From assembly GCF_030525845.1 (NCBI RefSeq), contig NZ_JAUNDY010000013.1, positions 1 to 48,498 on the forward strand: DNA of 48,498 nt, in the 5' to 3' direction. Source of the stretch: Moraxella sp. Lineage in GTDB: Bacteria; Pseudomonadota; Gammaproteobacteria; Pseudomonadales; Moraxellaceae. A program made the translations under genes and the position numbers. The notes under the pieces are model-generated. The model saw only the letters and a program-made list of their open reading frames with translations, was not told the DNA's origin and searched no databases. This document shows positions 35,959 to 43,213 of this stretch, piece after piece. Every line of letters starts with the position of its first letter. Positions within the stretch are counted from its first letter, which is position 1.

Positions 35959-37440
35959 TTATTCAAACCACGATTTGCGAGCGTTCATAATCAGCTCGCC
36001 GGCCAGTTTACTGTCCAAGCCCTCAATATCATCAATATCAAAGACAGCTTGCTCTGCCAAATCATCGAGCGTTAGTACATCACGTTCAGCCAGCTTATAA
36101 GCGATGGCGGTCGTCATACCCTCTAATGCCAAAAGCTCAGCACTAGGCTCTTTAATGTTTTGTTGCTTAATGAGTTCATCGCTGATAACGACTTCTTTGG
36201 CACGCTCTTGAATCATGCTAATGGCTTCATCATCAAGCCCTTCAATGTCATAGAAAGTCTCAGCAGGGACGTACGCCACTTCTTCGATGGTGGTAAAACC
36301 AATCTCAGCCAGTGCCTCCGCCAAATCTCTGTCCACTTCCAGACGCTCATAAAACAGATTGATGATTGCCTCAGATTCGCTCTTTTGGCGTTCGGCATAT
36401 TCTGATTCGAGCATCATGTTGAGCTTGTAGCCTGTCAAATCAGACGCAAGGCGGACGTTTTGCCCTTGTGAGCCGATGGCGCGAGCCAACTGGTCGTTGG
36501 TAGCAAAAATAATGTCAGCCGTGCGATTATCCTCATCTAGCACAATACTAGATACGTCGGCAGGTTCTAGCGAGCTGATGATGTACTGAGCAGGGTCATC
36601 GCTCCATACCACGACATCAATGCGCTCACCGTCAAGCTCGCTTTGTACCGCTTGGATACGAGTGCCGCGCATGCCGATACACGCTCCAACAGGGTCAATG
36701 CGTCCATCGCCCGTCTTGACGGAAATTTTGGCACGCAACCCCGGTAGACGAGCCACATCACGAATCTCAATGATGCCCTCACTAATCTCGGGTACTTCTT
36801 TTGACATAAGTGCAATCAGCATGTCATTGCTGGCACGAGACAACACAAGCTGACTACCACGCCCATCACGATTGACTTTGGATAAAATAGAGGTAACACG
36901 GCTTTTTGGACGAAGTATTTCACGTGGCAGAGCTTGATCTTTGGCAAGATAGCCTTCTGCTCCATCGCCCAAATCAATCACATAGCCGTCACGACTTGCT
37001 TTTTTGACTTCGCCTGTAATAAGCTCGCCCACACGTGCCTCAAAAGCGTCTGCTATCAGCGAACGCTCCGCCTCACGGATTTTTTGAATGATGACCTGCT
37101 TGGCTTGGGTAGCAGCGATACGACCAAATTCGATAGACTCGATTTGTTCTTCGACAATGTCGCCAATCTGGTACTCATTTTCGTCCAAATCACTAATGGC
37201 AAGCTGACACGCTGGCATTTCGTGGTCTTCGTCCGCCACTACTGTCCAGTAGCGGTAAGTATCATAATCGCCTGTTTTACGGTCGATTGCCACACGTAGG
37301 GCAACTTCTGGCTGTTCGGTATAAACCTTCTTTTTGGTTGAAAAAACAAGAGCTTGCTCAATCGCACCAAAAATATCCTCAGGGTCTAACCCTTTTTCGT
37401 TACTGACGGTCTCTACAACGGTCAAAATTTCACGACTCAT
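35959..37440 (-). CDS. nusA: transcription elongation/termination factor NusA
   Basis: This encodes 493 residues. NusA binds RNA polymerase and nascent RNA and modulates pausing, termination and antitermination. The N-terminal domain opens SREILTVVETVSNEKGLDP. The S1 domain includes ITGEVKKASRDGYVIDLGDG, the KH domains include VGACIGMRGTRIQAVQSEL and AIGSQGQNVRLASDL, and two acidic C-terminal repeats (about 360-490) are typical of gammaproteobacterial NusA. The 145-base gap to infB is compatible with cotranscription. Confidence 0.97.
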   Translation of the reverse strand: MSREILTVVETVSNEKGLDPEDIFGAIEQALVFSTKKKVYTEQPEVALRVAIDRKTGDYDTYRYWTVVADEDHEMPACQLAISDLDENEYQIGDIVEEQIESIEFGRIAATQAKQVIIQKIREAERSLIADAFEARVGELITGEVKKASRDGYVIDLGDGAEGYLAKDQALPREILRPKSRVTSILSKVNRDGRGSQLVLSRASNDMLIALMSKEVPEISEGIIEIRDVARLPGLRAKISVKTGDGRIDPVGACIGMRGTRIQAVQSELDGERIDVVVWSDDPAQYIISSLEPADVSSIVLDEDNRTADIIFATNDQLARAIGSQGQNVRLASDLTGYKLNMMLESEYAERQKSESEAIINLFYERLEVDRDLAEALAEIGFTTIEEVAYVPAETFYDIEGLDDEAISMIQERAKEVVISDELIKQQNIKEPSAELLALEGMTTAIAYKLAERDVLTLDDLAEQAVFDIDDIEGLDSKLAGELIMNARKSWFE

Positions 37441-37513
37441 TTGTTATCCTCAGGCATAAATTAATAAAATAAACACGGCAATTTGCCAGTAAAACTTGGT
37501 AAACTTAGGGCAT

Positions 37514-38011
37514 TTAGTCTTGGTACACCAAATGAGCCTTATCGACATTATCAAAAGCAATGTCAAATTCTAGCTTATCATCAGTAAGCACCGTCATGCC
37601 AAAATCGCCCACTTGGATAAGACGCCCCACCACCTTACGGCGTTTGGCATCGCCTTGACCGATGGCATGAATCAAACGCAGATTGACGACTTCGCCAACA
37701 AAACGCCCCACCTGCTCTGGGGTAAAGAGCGGACGGTCAAAACCAGGGCTTGACACTTCAAGTATGTATTCGCCTGCAATCGGGTCATGCACATCAAGCA
37801 CGCCTGAGACTTGGTGGTTTACCGCCGAGCAATCCTCGATGGTTACGTGTTCGCCACGTTCACGAGCCTCTGGCAATGCTTCGATATAAACACGCAACAA
37901 GGAGCGACGACCCTGTGGCATAAATTCAATCCCCCAAAGTTCCACATCGCACGCACTCACGGCAGGGGCGATGATTTGGGTAAGTTCAGCAATCTTGCTA
38001 GATGGTTTCAT
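37514..38011 (-). CDS. rimP: ribosome maturation factor RimP
   Basis: This encodes 165 residues from MKPSSKIAELTQIIAP. RimP is needed for 30S subunit maturation. Conserved parts are VELWGIEFMPQGRRSLLRVY, IEDCSAVNHQVSGVLDVHDP and YILEVSSPGFDRPLF. An open frame continues 38 codons upstream, but the family start and length (150-170 residues) place the start at 38011. It heads the nusA-infB operon. Confidence 0.95.
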   Translation of the reverse strand: MKPSSKIAELTQIIAPAVSACDVELWGIEFMPQGRRSLLRVYIEALPEARERGEHVTIEDCSAVNHQVSGVLDVHDPIAGEYILEVSSPGFDRPLFTPEQVGRFVGEVVNLRLIHAIGQGDAKRRKVVGRLIQVGDFGMTVLTDDKLEFDIAFDNVDKAHLVYQD

Positions 38012-38111
38012 TTTGGCTTGATTTATCCTATCATTTAAAACGAAGTTATCAACGTGTACATGCATTAACCATGCACGCCTTGATAAGCTACTTTTGGCAA
38101 GTTTTAAATAC

Positions 38112-38139
38112 AAAAAAACCCACAAAACAAGTTGGTGGG
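38112..38139 (-). terminator. intrinsic terminator after the initiator tRNA
   Basis: CCCAC (38119-38123) and GTGGG (38135-38139) form a short stem; on the minus strand the A-run 38112-38118 gives a T-run. It lies between the tRNA and rimP and may partly separate their expression. Confidence 0.5.
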
Positions 38140-38231
38140 CTAATGATTATTTGCTCGCCGATGTCTTACTTAGCATTTGAAATAAGACACCTTATGTTAT
38201 TTATTTTTAAAATATCATAAGGATTTAAAAG

Positions 38232-38308
<77 letters not shown>

Positions 38309-38677
38309 TCAATTTAGGATTGCCATTATAGCAAAAATTTGGGTATTGTCAAGAAAATTTTTAAAAATAAATAAAAAAATTCAAACTTAAATAAATGGGA
38401 AAGCCCCAATCAATGAGGCTAGCAACTACCAATCCTGCGGTACTATTTGAGAGAGCCAAACTAGACCCCATTCTAATTCGGTAGCCGTCTATGTCATCAA
38501 AGCAAATTTCATGGCTATCCAGTACGGAGTACAACCATTGTTGAAATTACCTTAAAAACACGGTTCTCATGACTACCAGGAAAGTGAATGAGAACATTCC
38601 ACAAGCTTTATACAGCAAAGCAACATTGTTTGTATATTGGAACAAACACCGATGTTGCCTACCAAAAACAACATCAT
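38309..38677. other. spacer between two tRNA genes
   Basis: About 370 bases with no confident gene. A plus-strand open stretch at about 38450-38554 ends in MAIQYGVQPLLKLP followed by a stop and may be part of a small hypothetical frame. A small inverted repeat (AGCCcc...AGGCT) lies near 38402-38421. No RNA family is recognised. Confidence 0.4.
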
Positions 38678-38762
38678 TGGTGCGAACGGAGGGACTTGAA
38701 CCCTCACGCCGTGAAGCACTACCCCCTCAAGATAGCGTGTCTACCAATTCCACCACGTTCGC
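38678..38762 (-). tRNA. tRNA-Leu (GAG)
   Basis: This is an 85-nt class II tRNA with a long variable arm and encoded CCA. The anticodon loop TTGAGGG sits on stem CTATC/GGTAG, giving anticodon GAG, which reads CUC/CUU leucine codons. The acceptor stem GCGAACG/CGTTCGC is perfectly paired. Confidence 0.95.
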
Positions 38763-38791
38763 AAGTGGCGTGCATTATAGCCGAAGCATTT

Positions 38792-39361
38792 TTAATTTTC
38801 AAGTGTTTTTTGTGCATTTTGCAAAATTGGCAGGGGTGTATCTTTGCCAAAATGCACTTCAACGGTCAGTTTGGGGACATCGCCCAGCACCTGATGACAG
38901 ATTTGTAAGATGTGCTCAGGGGTGAGCCATGTGATTTGGCTGTTTGGGTTTGGGTTGTCATCACCGATGAGTAAAGCTGACCCCAATATCGCCACACGCC
39001 TTAGTCCCTTGTATCGCATGAGGTTGTAAATTTGTGGTTTTAAACCCACCAGACACCGCTCAAACATTCGTACGCTAATGGGGTGTTTGGGGGATTTTTG
39101 AGCGATGATATTGGCGATGTATTCTGCCCTGTTTGTCTGTACGCCAAGCCCTGTCAGTTGCTTGGTAAGCGTATGTATCCACACATCGCCCACATTGAGC
39201 TCGCCTGCCACCGCTTTTTTATGATACTCATCATAATTGTCCAAAAACTGACTTTTACAGCGTGCCGCCACAGGGTGAAAAATGTTGCCATCAGCACTCA
39301 TCGGTAGCACCAAAAGCTGAGCCTTTGACTGCAAAAATGGCTCATGAGTCGCCCACATCAT
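38792..39361 (-). CDS. hypothetical protein with macro-domain-like sequence
   Basis: This encodes 189 residues. The first 60 residues (LLVLPMSADGNIFHPVAARC, FLDNYDEYHKKAVAGELNVG) resemble macro domains such as that of DarG, with the pattern of a conserved N-terminal strand, a helix with FxxxYxxYxxxxxxGEL, and VGDVWI. The later RYKGLRRVAILGSALLIG fits the second substrate loop, although the usual glycine-rich signature is altered. Macro domains bind or remove ADP-ribose, but I cannot show activity here. The start overlaps the stop of a small upstream gene (TGATG), so the two are coupled. Confidence 0.6.
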   Translation of the reverse strand: MMWATHEPFLQSKAQLLVLPMSADGNIFHPVAARCKSQFLDNYDEYHKKAVAGELNVGDVWIHTLTKQLTGLGVQTNRAEYIANIIAQKSPKHPISVRMFERCLVGLKPQIYNLMRYKGLRRVAILGSALLIGDDNPNPNSQITWLTPEHILQICHQVLGDVPKLTVEVHFGKDTPLPILQNAQKTLEN

Positions 39362-39537
39362 AGCATCTCAACAGGTGGCACGGCAGAGGCTGACACGCTG
39401 GGCGGTTCTTGGTGAATGGTGGTTGACGGCTCGTGGTCGCTCTTGTCTTTTTCATGTTTATCGCCTTGTTGTTCATCGTGATGACGAACATCGCTCGTGC
39501 TATGGATAATAAAAGGCGATAGGCACAGCTCACACAT
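39358..39537 (-). CDS. small CxxC protein coupled to the macro-like gene
   Basis: This encodes 59 residues starting MCELCLSPFIIHSTSDVRHH, with CxxC at residues 2-5 and a His-rich, Asp/Lys-rich middle, ending in a Pro/Ser/Val-rich tail. The CxxC and the later HH pair could bind a metal, but this is speculative. GGGG lies upstream of the ATG. Its stop overlaps the start of the next gene, which argues that it is real. No family is recognised. Confidence 0.5.
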   Translation of the reverse strand: MCELCLSPFIIHSTSDVRHHDEQQGDKHEKDKSDHEPSTTIHQEPPSVSASAVPPVEML

Positions 39538-39621
39538 GATTTTCCCCAAAAATAAAAGCATTATAAAGACAAAATCCCAAAAACACAATATAATAAGCCA
39601 CCCACCTTTTGGCAGGCAATC

Positions 39622-41037
39622 ATGAAACCCAAGTTCCCCAAACAAAAACAGCCCCACCCCACTCCCATCACGCTCACCATCACCGCCCTCACCCATGACG
39701 GACGTGGGGTGGCGACCTATGATGAGACACAGGGCGATAAGGCAGGTAAAAAGGTTTTTGTGAGTTTTGCCCTGCCTGATGAGACCGTCCAAGCCACACT
39801 CACCCACAGCAAAAAATCCTTTGACGAAGCTGACACCGCCCACCTCATCAGCCCAAGTCCACACCGCACCGCCCCCATTTGTCGGCATTTTGGGGTGTGT
39901 GGTGGTTGCACCTTACAGCATTTTGATGTGGACGAACAGCTCAAACACAAACAATCTGTTTTACAAAACCACCTCACCAAAGCAGGACTTGCCCCCGATG
40001 TCTGGCTAACACCCATCATCGGTGAGCGGACACATTACCGCACCAAAGCCCGTTTGGGAGTGCGATATTTGCCAAAGGCGGATAAACTCATCGTGGGATT
40101 TCGTGAGCGGGCGAGCAACTTTTTGACCGATATTGACACTTGTCCGATTTTGGACAAAGCGGTCAATGATACCTTGCCAAACCTGAAAGCCACTTTATCT
40201 GCCTTAAAGGGTAAAAACGACATTACCCACCTAGAAATCGCCGTTGGTGAAAATATGGGTCAAAGCGATTTGCCCCGTGTCGCCCTTATCGTCCGCCACG
40301 TCAAACCCTTGTCCAGCAAAGACACCGCCCAGCTCATTGGCTTTGGCAAATCAGTCCATTGGCAGATTTTTTTGCAACCGCATGGAGCGGACAGCATTCA
40401 CCGCATTGATGAGACGGATACAACCAAGCTACCCATGAGCCACACCACACCACCGACAGGCGGACTATTTTATCAGTTGCCTGATTTTGGCTTGACCCTG
40501 CAAAGTAGCCCGACCGATTTTACGCAGGTGAATTTATCGGTAAATAGACAAATGGTCAAGTTGGCATGTGATTTGTTGGATTTACAACAGGGTGAGCGGG
40601 TGCTGGATTTGTTTTGTGGGCTGGGTAATTTTAGCCTAGCCATGGCAAAACTGGTGGGCGACACAGGTCGTGTGGTGGGCGTAGAGGGCTCATCGGACAT
40701 GGTTGAGCGTGCCAAGATGAATGCAACTGATAATGGACTTGCCAACACCACCTTTTACGCCCAAGATTTGACCCAAGATTTCTCAGGTGAGACATGGGTG
40801 GGCGAGGTGGACGCCCTACTCATCGACCCACCACGCACAGGAGCGTGGGAAGTGATGAATTATCTGGGTAAATTCAACGCCAGCCGTATCGTCTATGTCT
40901 CATGCGACCCTGCCACACTTGCCCGTGACAGCATACGCCTCGCCGAGCAGGGTTATCGGCTGACGCACGCAGGGGTCATGGACATGTTTTGCCATACGGG
41001 GCATGTGGAGAGTATTGCACGGTTTGAGAGGGTTTAG
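39622..41037 (+). CDS. rlmD: 23S rRNA (uracil-1939-C5)-methyltransferase
   Basis: This encodes 471 residues. RlmD (RumA) methylates U1939 of 23S rRNA using S-adenosylmethionine. A TRAM domain lies at about residues 15-80. The four iron-sulfur ligands are visible: Cys87, Cys93, Cys96 ([10 protein letters not shown]) and Cys174 (DIDTCPIL). The SAM motif is [13 protein letters not shown], and the catalytic cysteine sits in [15 protein letters not shown], preceded by [10 protein letters not shown]. The gene is longer than E. coli RlmD (about 430) because of small loop insertions. It is divergent from the small CxxC gene. Confidence 0.96.
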   Translation: MKPKFPKQKQPHPTPITLTITALTHDGRGVATYDETQGDKAGKKVFVSFALPDETVQATLTHSKKSFDEADTAHLISPSPHRTAPICRHFGVCGGCTLQHFDVDEQLKHKQSVLQNHLTKAGLAPDVWLTPIIGERTHYRTKARLGVRYLPKADKLIVGFRERASNFLTDIDTCPILDKAVNDTLPNLKATLSALKGKNDITHLEIAVGENMGQSDLPRVALIVRHVKPLSSKDTAQLIGFGKSVHWQIFLQPHGADSIHRIDETDTTKLPMSHTTPPTGGLFYQLPDFGLTLQSSPTDFTQVNLSVNRQMVKLACDLLDLQQGERVLDLFCGLGNFSLAMAKLVGDTGRVVGVEGSSDMVERAKMNATDNGLANTTFYAQDLTQDFSGETWVGEVDALLIDPPRTGAWEVMNYLGKFNASRIVYVSCDPATLARDSIRLAEQGYRLTHAGVMDMFCHTGHVESIARFERV

Positions 41038-41087
41038 ATCAACTCCAAAAAACCTTGATTATCAAGACAAAATCAGCCAATGGTACG

Positions 41088-41100
41088 CCCCCCCCCCCCC
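41088..41100. repeat. C13 homopolymer followed by T8, intergenic
   Basis: Thirteen consecutive C are directly followed by eight T, about 50 bases after the rlmD stop. No gene start lies nearby on the plus strand, and the nearest minus-strand gene, mscL, ends 270 bases away. It is a strong candidate for a length-variable tract, but no regulated gene is evident. Confidence 0.85.
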
Positions 41101-41328
41101 TTTTTTTTCATTTTTATGGTTTTTATTTAGTTTAGTTTATTATGATTTTAATATACCTCCACACTCAAAAAGTGCCACAAATTCACTTAATACCCAATCC
41201 ATTAACAATAAGATAACCTATTGACATCATTAGATAAATACGAAAATTTATTCGCCTTATTTGGTCTGGCGACTGTATTAAATCTCCACTATTGTGGATA
41301 TATATTTTAAAACAAAAACGCTGCCCAT
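41101..41328. other. AT-rich intergenic stretch
   Basis: About 230 bases between the C13 tract and the mscL terminator. No gene or RNA is recognised. Confidence 0.5.
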
Positions 41329-41351
41329 AAAAAACCCATCAAAAAGATGGG
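41329..41351 (-). terminator. terminator of mscL
   Basis: CCCATC (41335-41340) and GATGGG (41346-41351) form the stem, with the A-run 41329-41334 giving the T-run on the minus strand, just after the mscL stop. Confidence 0.75.
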
Positions 41352-41369
41352 CTTGGTAACTTGATGAGG

Positions 41370-41801
41370 TTATTTGTCCAGTTTGGCACTGATTTCACGC
41401 AACAGTAGCACTTCTTCTGATGGTTCTGCTGGGGCTTCTGGCTCGGCTTCGGCTTGTTTGCGCATTTTATTCATGCCTTTAACCATCATAAAGATGATAA
41501 ACGCCAAAATTACAAAGTTAATTAATACCGTGATAAAACTACCGTACGCAAGCATAGGCACGCCAGCTTCTTTTAGGGCATCATAGGTCATCGCCACGCC
41601 CTCTGGTGCTTCGCCCAACGTGATAAACATGTTTTTAAAGTCAATGTCGCCACCAACAATAAACGACACAATCGGCATAATCACATCTTCAACCAAAGAG
41701 GTGGTAATTTTACCGAATGCACCGCCGATGATGACACCGACAGCCAAATCCATCACGTTGCCTTTGAGGGCAAATTCTTTAAATTCTTGGATAATACTCA
41801 T
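41370..41801 (-). CDS. mscL: large-conductance mechanosensitive channel
   Basis: This encodes 143 residues. MscL is a pentameric inner-membrane channel that opens under osmotic downshock. The start [20 protein letters not shown] and the first helix [20 protein letters not shown] are highly conserved, as are the second helix ([20 protein letters not shown]) and the charged C-terminal bundle ([15 protein letters not shown]). An acidic Pro/Glu/Ala stretch precedes the bundle. It is monocistronic. Confidence 0.97.
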   Translation of the reverse strand: MSIIQEFKEFALKGNVMDLAVGVIIGGAFGKITTSLVEDVIMPIVSFIVGGDIDFKNMFITLGEAPEGVAMTYDALKEAGVPMLAYGSFITVLINFVILAFIIFMMVKGMNKMRKQAEAEPEAPAEPSEEVLLLREISAKLDK

Positions 41802-41934
41802 AAAAAACTCAAATGGAGGTTAAAAAGTCGCTCATTTTAATCACTTTTACCACATAAAACAATCATTTTTACAATACGCAACAATTTTATTGTGTTATAT
41901 TACAATTCACAAGATGGCTTCTGATAATTACCCA

Positions 41935-42339
41935 TTAATCACGTCTATATGACAACAGCACATCAAACACATGTTTGGCTAGCACACCTATCGCCACTCC
42001 CATAACAATGCAGATGATTAGCACCCACAATTTTAAATCAAAAGACCCAAATCCACTACCAGCCCACATAACAAGAAACCAAGCTACAATCAGCCATACA
42101 CATGTCATCGTACCAAAATACAGTATACGCATCCACCACCTCTTGGAGTGGCGAAAATACAAAACACAGAAAGTAAATATGACCCAAAAGGCTATGCAAG
42201 CTGGCACACCATACCTTAAAGGCATGCCAGGTGCCAAAAAAGCAATGCCCCCTATTGCTATAAGTGGCATAAGACACCACAACAATACACAGTTTAACCA
42301 ATACGGCAAAAACGTAAATAAGTAAACACTGCACGACAT
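41935..42339 (-). CDS. four-helix membrane protein, likely bacteriocin immunity protein
   Basis: This encodes 134 residues from MSCSVYLFTFLPYWL with four hydrophobic helices (about 14-35, 43-63, 70-92, 103-122) and short polar loops, ending KHVFDVLLSYRRD. The start is 4 bases after the stop of the ferredoxin-toxin frame on the same strand. That places it as the immunity partner: four-helix inner-membrane immunity proteins protect against several colicins and M-type pyocins that act from the periplasm. The frame is open for 32 further codons upstream, overlapping the toxin, but those residues lack any hydrophobic start and look non-coding. The gene is intact although the toxin gene is broken. 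Confidence 0.65.
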   Translation of the reverse strand: MSCSVYLFTFLPYWLNCVLLWCLMPLIAIGGIAFLAPGMPLRYGVPACIAFWVIFTFCVLYFRHSKRWWMRILYFGTMTCVWLIVAWFLVMWAGSGFGSFDLKLWVLIICIVMGVAIGVLAKHVFDVLLSYRRD

Positions 42340-42343
42340 GTGA

Positions 42344-43134
42344 TTATCTATTTTTGAACTTACGGTATTGTTCTGGTGTGATGGGGTGCAAGATACTTTC
42401 TTTCCACCCACCAATGATATCGTATGACACACCATCAGGATTCCATTCTCCCCACGGAGAATTTATATTAAACAAATTGTAAGGATCAGTAAACCTATCA
42501 TGAACATCATAATAGATGTCGCCTTTTAGGTAGTATCCATTTCCGATTTGCACCACGCCACCTTCAAATCTCCCCGACAAGGTAAAACCACCAATCCCCC
42601 ATTCAGCACTCCCTATATCCTGCCAATAATCCCCAGGATAGGCATTACGAAAGTCTCTGCTACCGCCCAAAACTTGGTTGATAAAATCCCCTTGCACACT
42701 ACGACCATTCTTTTTGCCCAATGTGTTGGGTGTTACTACTAATTTTCACACCCTTTGAGTCATTGCAAGGTCATCTAGGGTACGAGTTTTGCCCGCCCCT
42801 TCTTGATAGTAATCATACAAGTCCCAAGCAGTTAAGCCATCTAACAGCTTCTCTTGCTCAGTATAAATAATGCAATCACTTCGTGGATAAGCCACACACA
42901 GGCATACAAAGCCCTTTTGGATTTGTCCATCATTTAAGGACATCTGTTCGCTTTGGTCTACCTCGCCACTCTTTAGTCTACCCACACAGCTTGTATAGGT
43001 ACCATTGCGACACGCATAGGGCAATTCAAAACCAATCTTATCCGCCCTATTTAAAATCGTCTCATCATCAGAACAATCAAAAGAAATCTCTCTCTCCTAC
43101 TTGGTGCAATCAAGTGTATTCGATACGCCGTCAT
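42344..43134 (-). pseudogene. broken ferredoxin-domain bacteriocin (pectocin-like architecture)
   Basis: Read from ATG 43134 with one GA unit removed, about 262 codons open. Residues 1-95 are a plant-type [2Fe-2S] ferredoxin: MTAYRIHLIAPS, FDCSDDETIL, GFELPYACRNG, GEVDQSEQMSLNDGQI and CVAYPRSDC. The ligand spacing is kept (Cys41, position 46, Cys49, then 29 residues to Cys79), but position 46 is Tyr, not Cys. A helical linker follows (GLTAWDLYDYYQEGAGK), then TGA 42748-42746 in frame, then a toxin-like domain of about 110 residues (FINQVLGGSRDF, DYWQDIGSAEWGIGGFTLSG, YYDVHDRFTDPYNLF, YDIIGGWKESI). Length and domain order match ferredoxin-containing bacteriocins of Pectobacterium. The colicin M catalytic pattern D-x-Y-D...H-R is not clear. 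Three lesions make it non-functional as read: the frameshift, the Cys-to-Tyr change and the stop. Confidence 0.85.
43087..43096 (-). repeat. (GA)5 dinucleotide repeat at the frameshift of the ferredoxin gene
   Basis: Five TC units on the plus strand are five GA in the coding direction, inside codons 13-16. With five units the frame runs into a stop at codon 28; with four (or seven) units it continues into the ferredoxin domain. It may be a slipped-strand switch or the scar of one slip. Confidence 0.75.
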
Positions 43135-43161
43135 TTCCGCTCCCTCTATATGCCTTGTTTT

Positions 43162-43167
43162 ATTATA
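43162..43167 (-). promoter_or_regulatory. consensus -10 box upstream of the ferredoxin gene
   Basis: TATAAT on the minus strand lies about 28 bases upstream of ATG 43134, with AGGGAG as ribosome site just before the ATG. The -35 region is poor and overlaps the typA terminator. Confidence 0.5.
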
Positions 43168-43174
43168 CAACAAA

Positions 43175-43205
43175 AAACCACAAAACACTTGGTATTTTGT
43201 GGTTT
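43175..43205 (-). terminator. terminator of typA
   Basis: AAACCACAAAA and TTTTGTGGTTT form an 11-bp stem with a 9-base loop just after the typA stop, followed on the minus strand by a T-rich run. Confidence 0.8.
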
Positions 43206-43213
43206 CATTTGAT

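Noticed and set aside
38569-38925. Plus-strand frames across tRNA-Leu
   Set aside because: They run through a tRNA gene and the macro-like gene; no ribosome site or domain is seen.
39358-39888. 176-residue minus-strand frame overlapping the start of rlmD
   Set aside because: Only its last 59 codons have a ribosome site and coupling to the next gene; the rest is antisense to the conserved rlmD start.
42344-42721. Assignment of the toxin domain to colicin M
   Set aside because: The architecture suggests it, but the catalytic D-x-Y-D...H-R pattern cannot be placed convincingly, so the family is left open.
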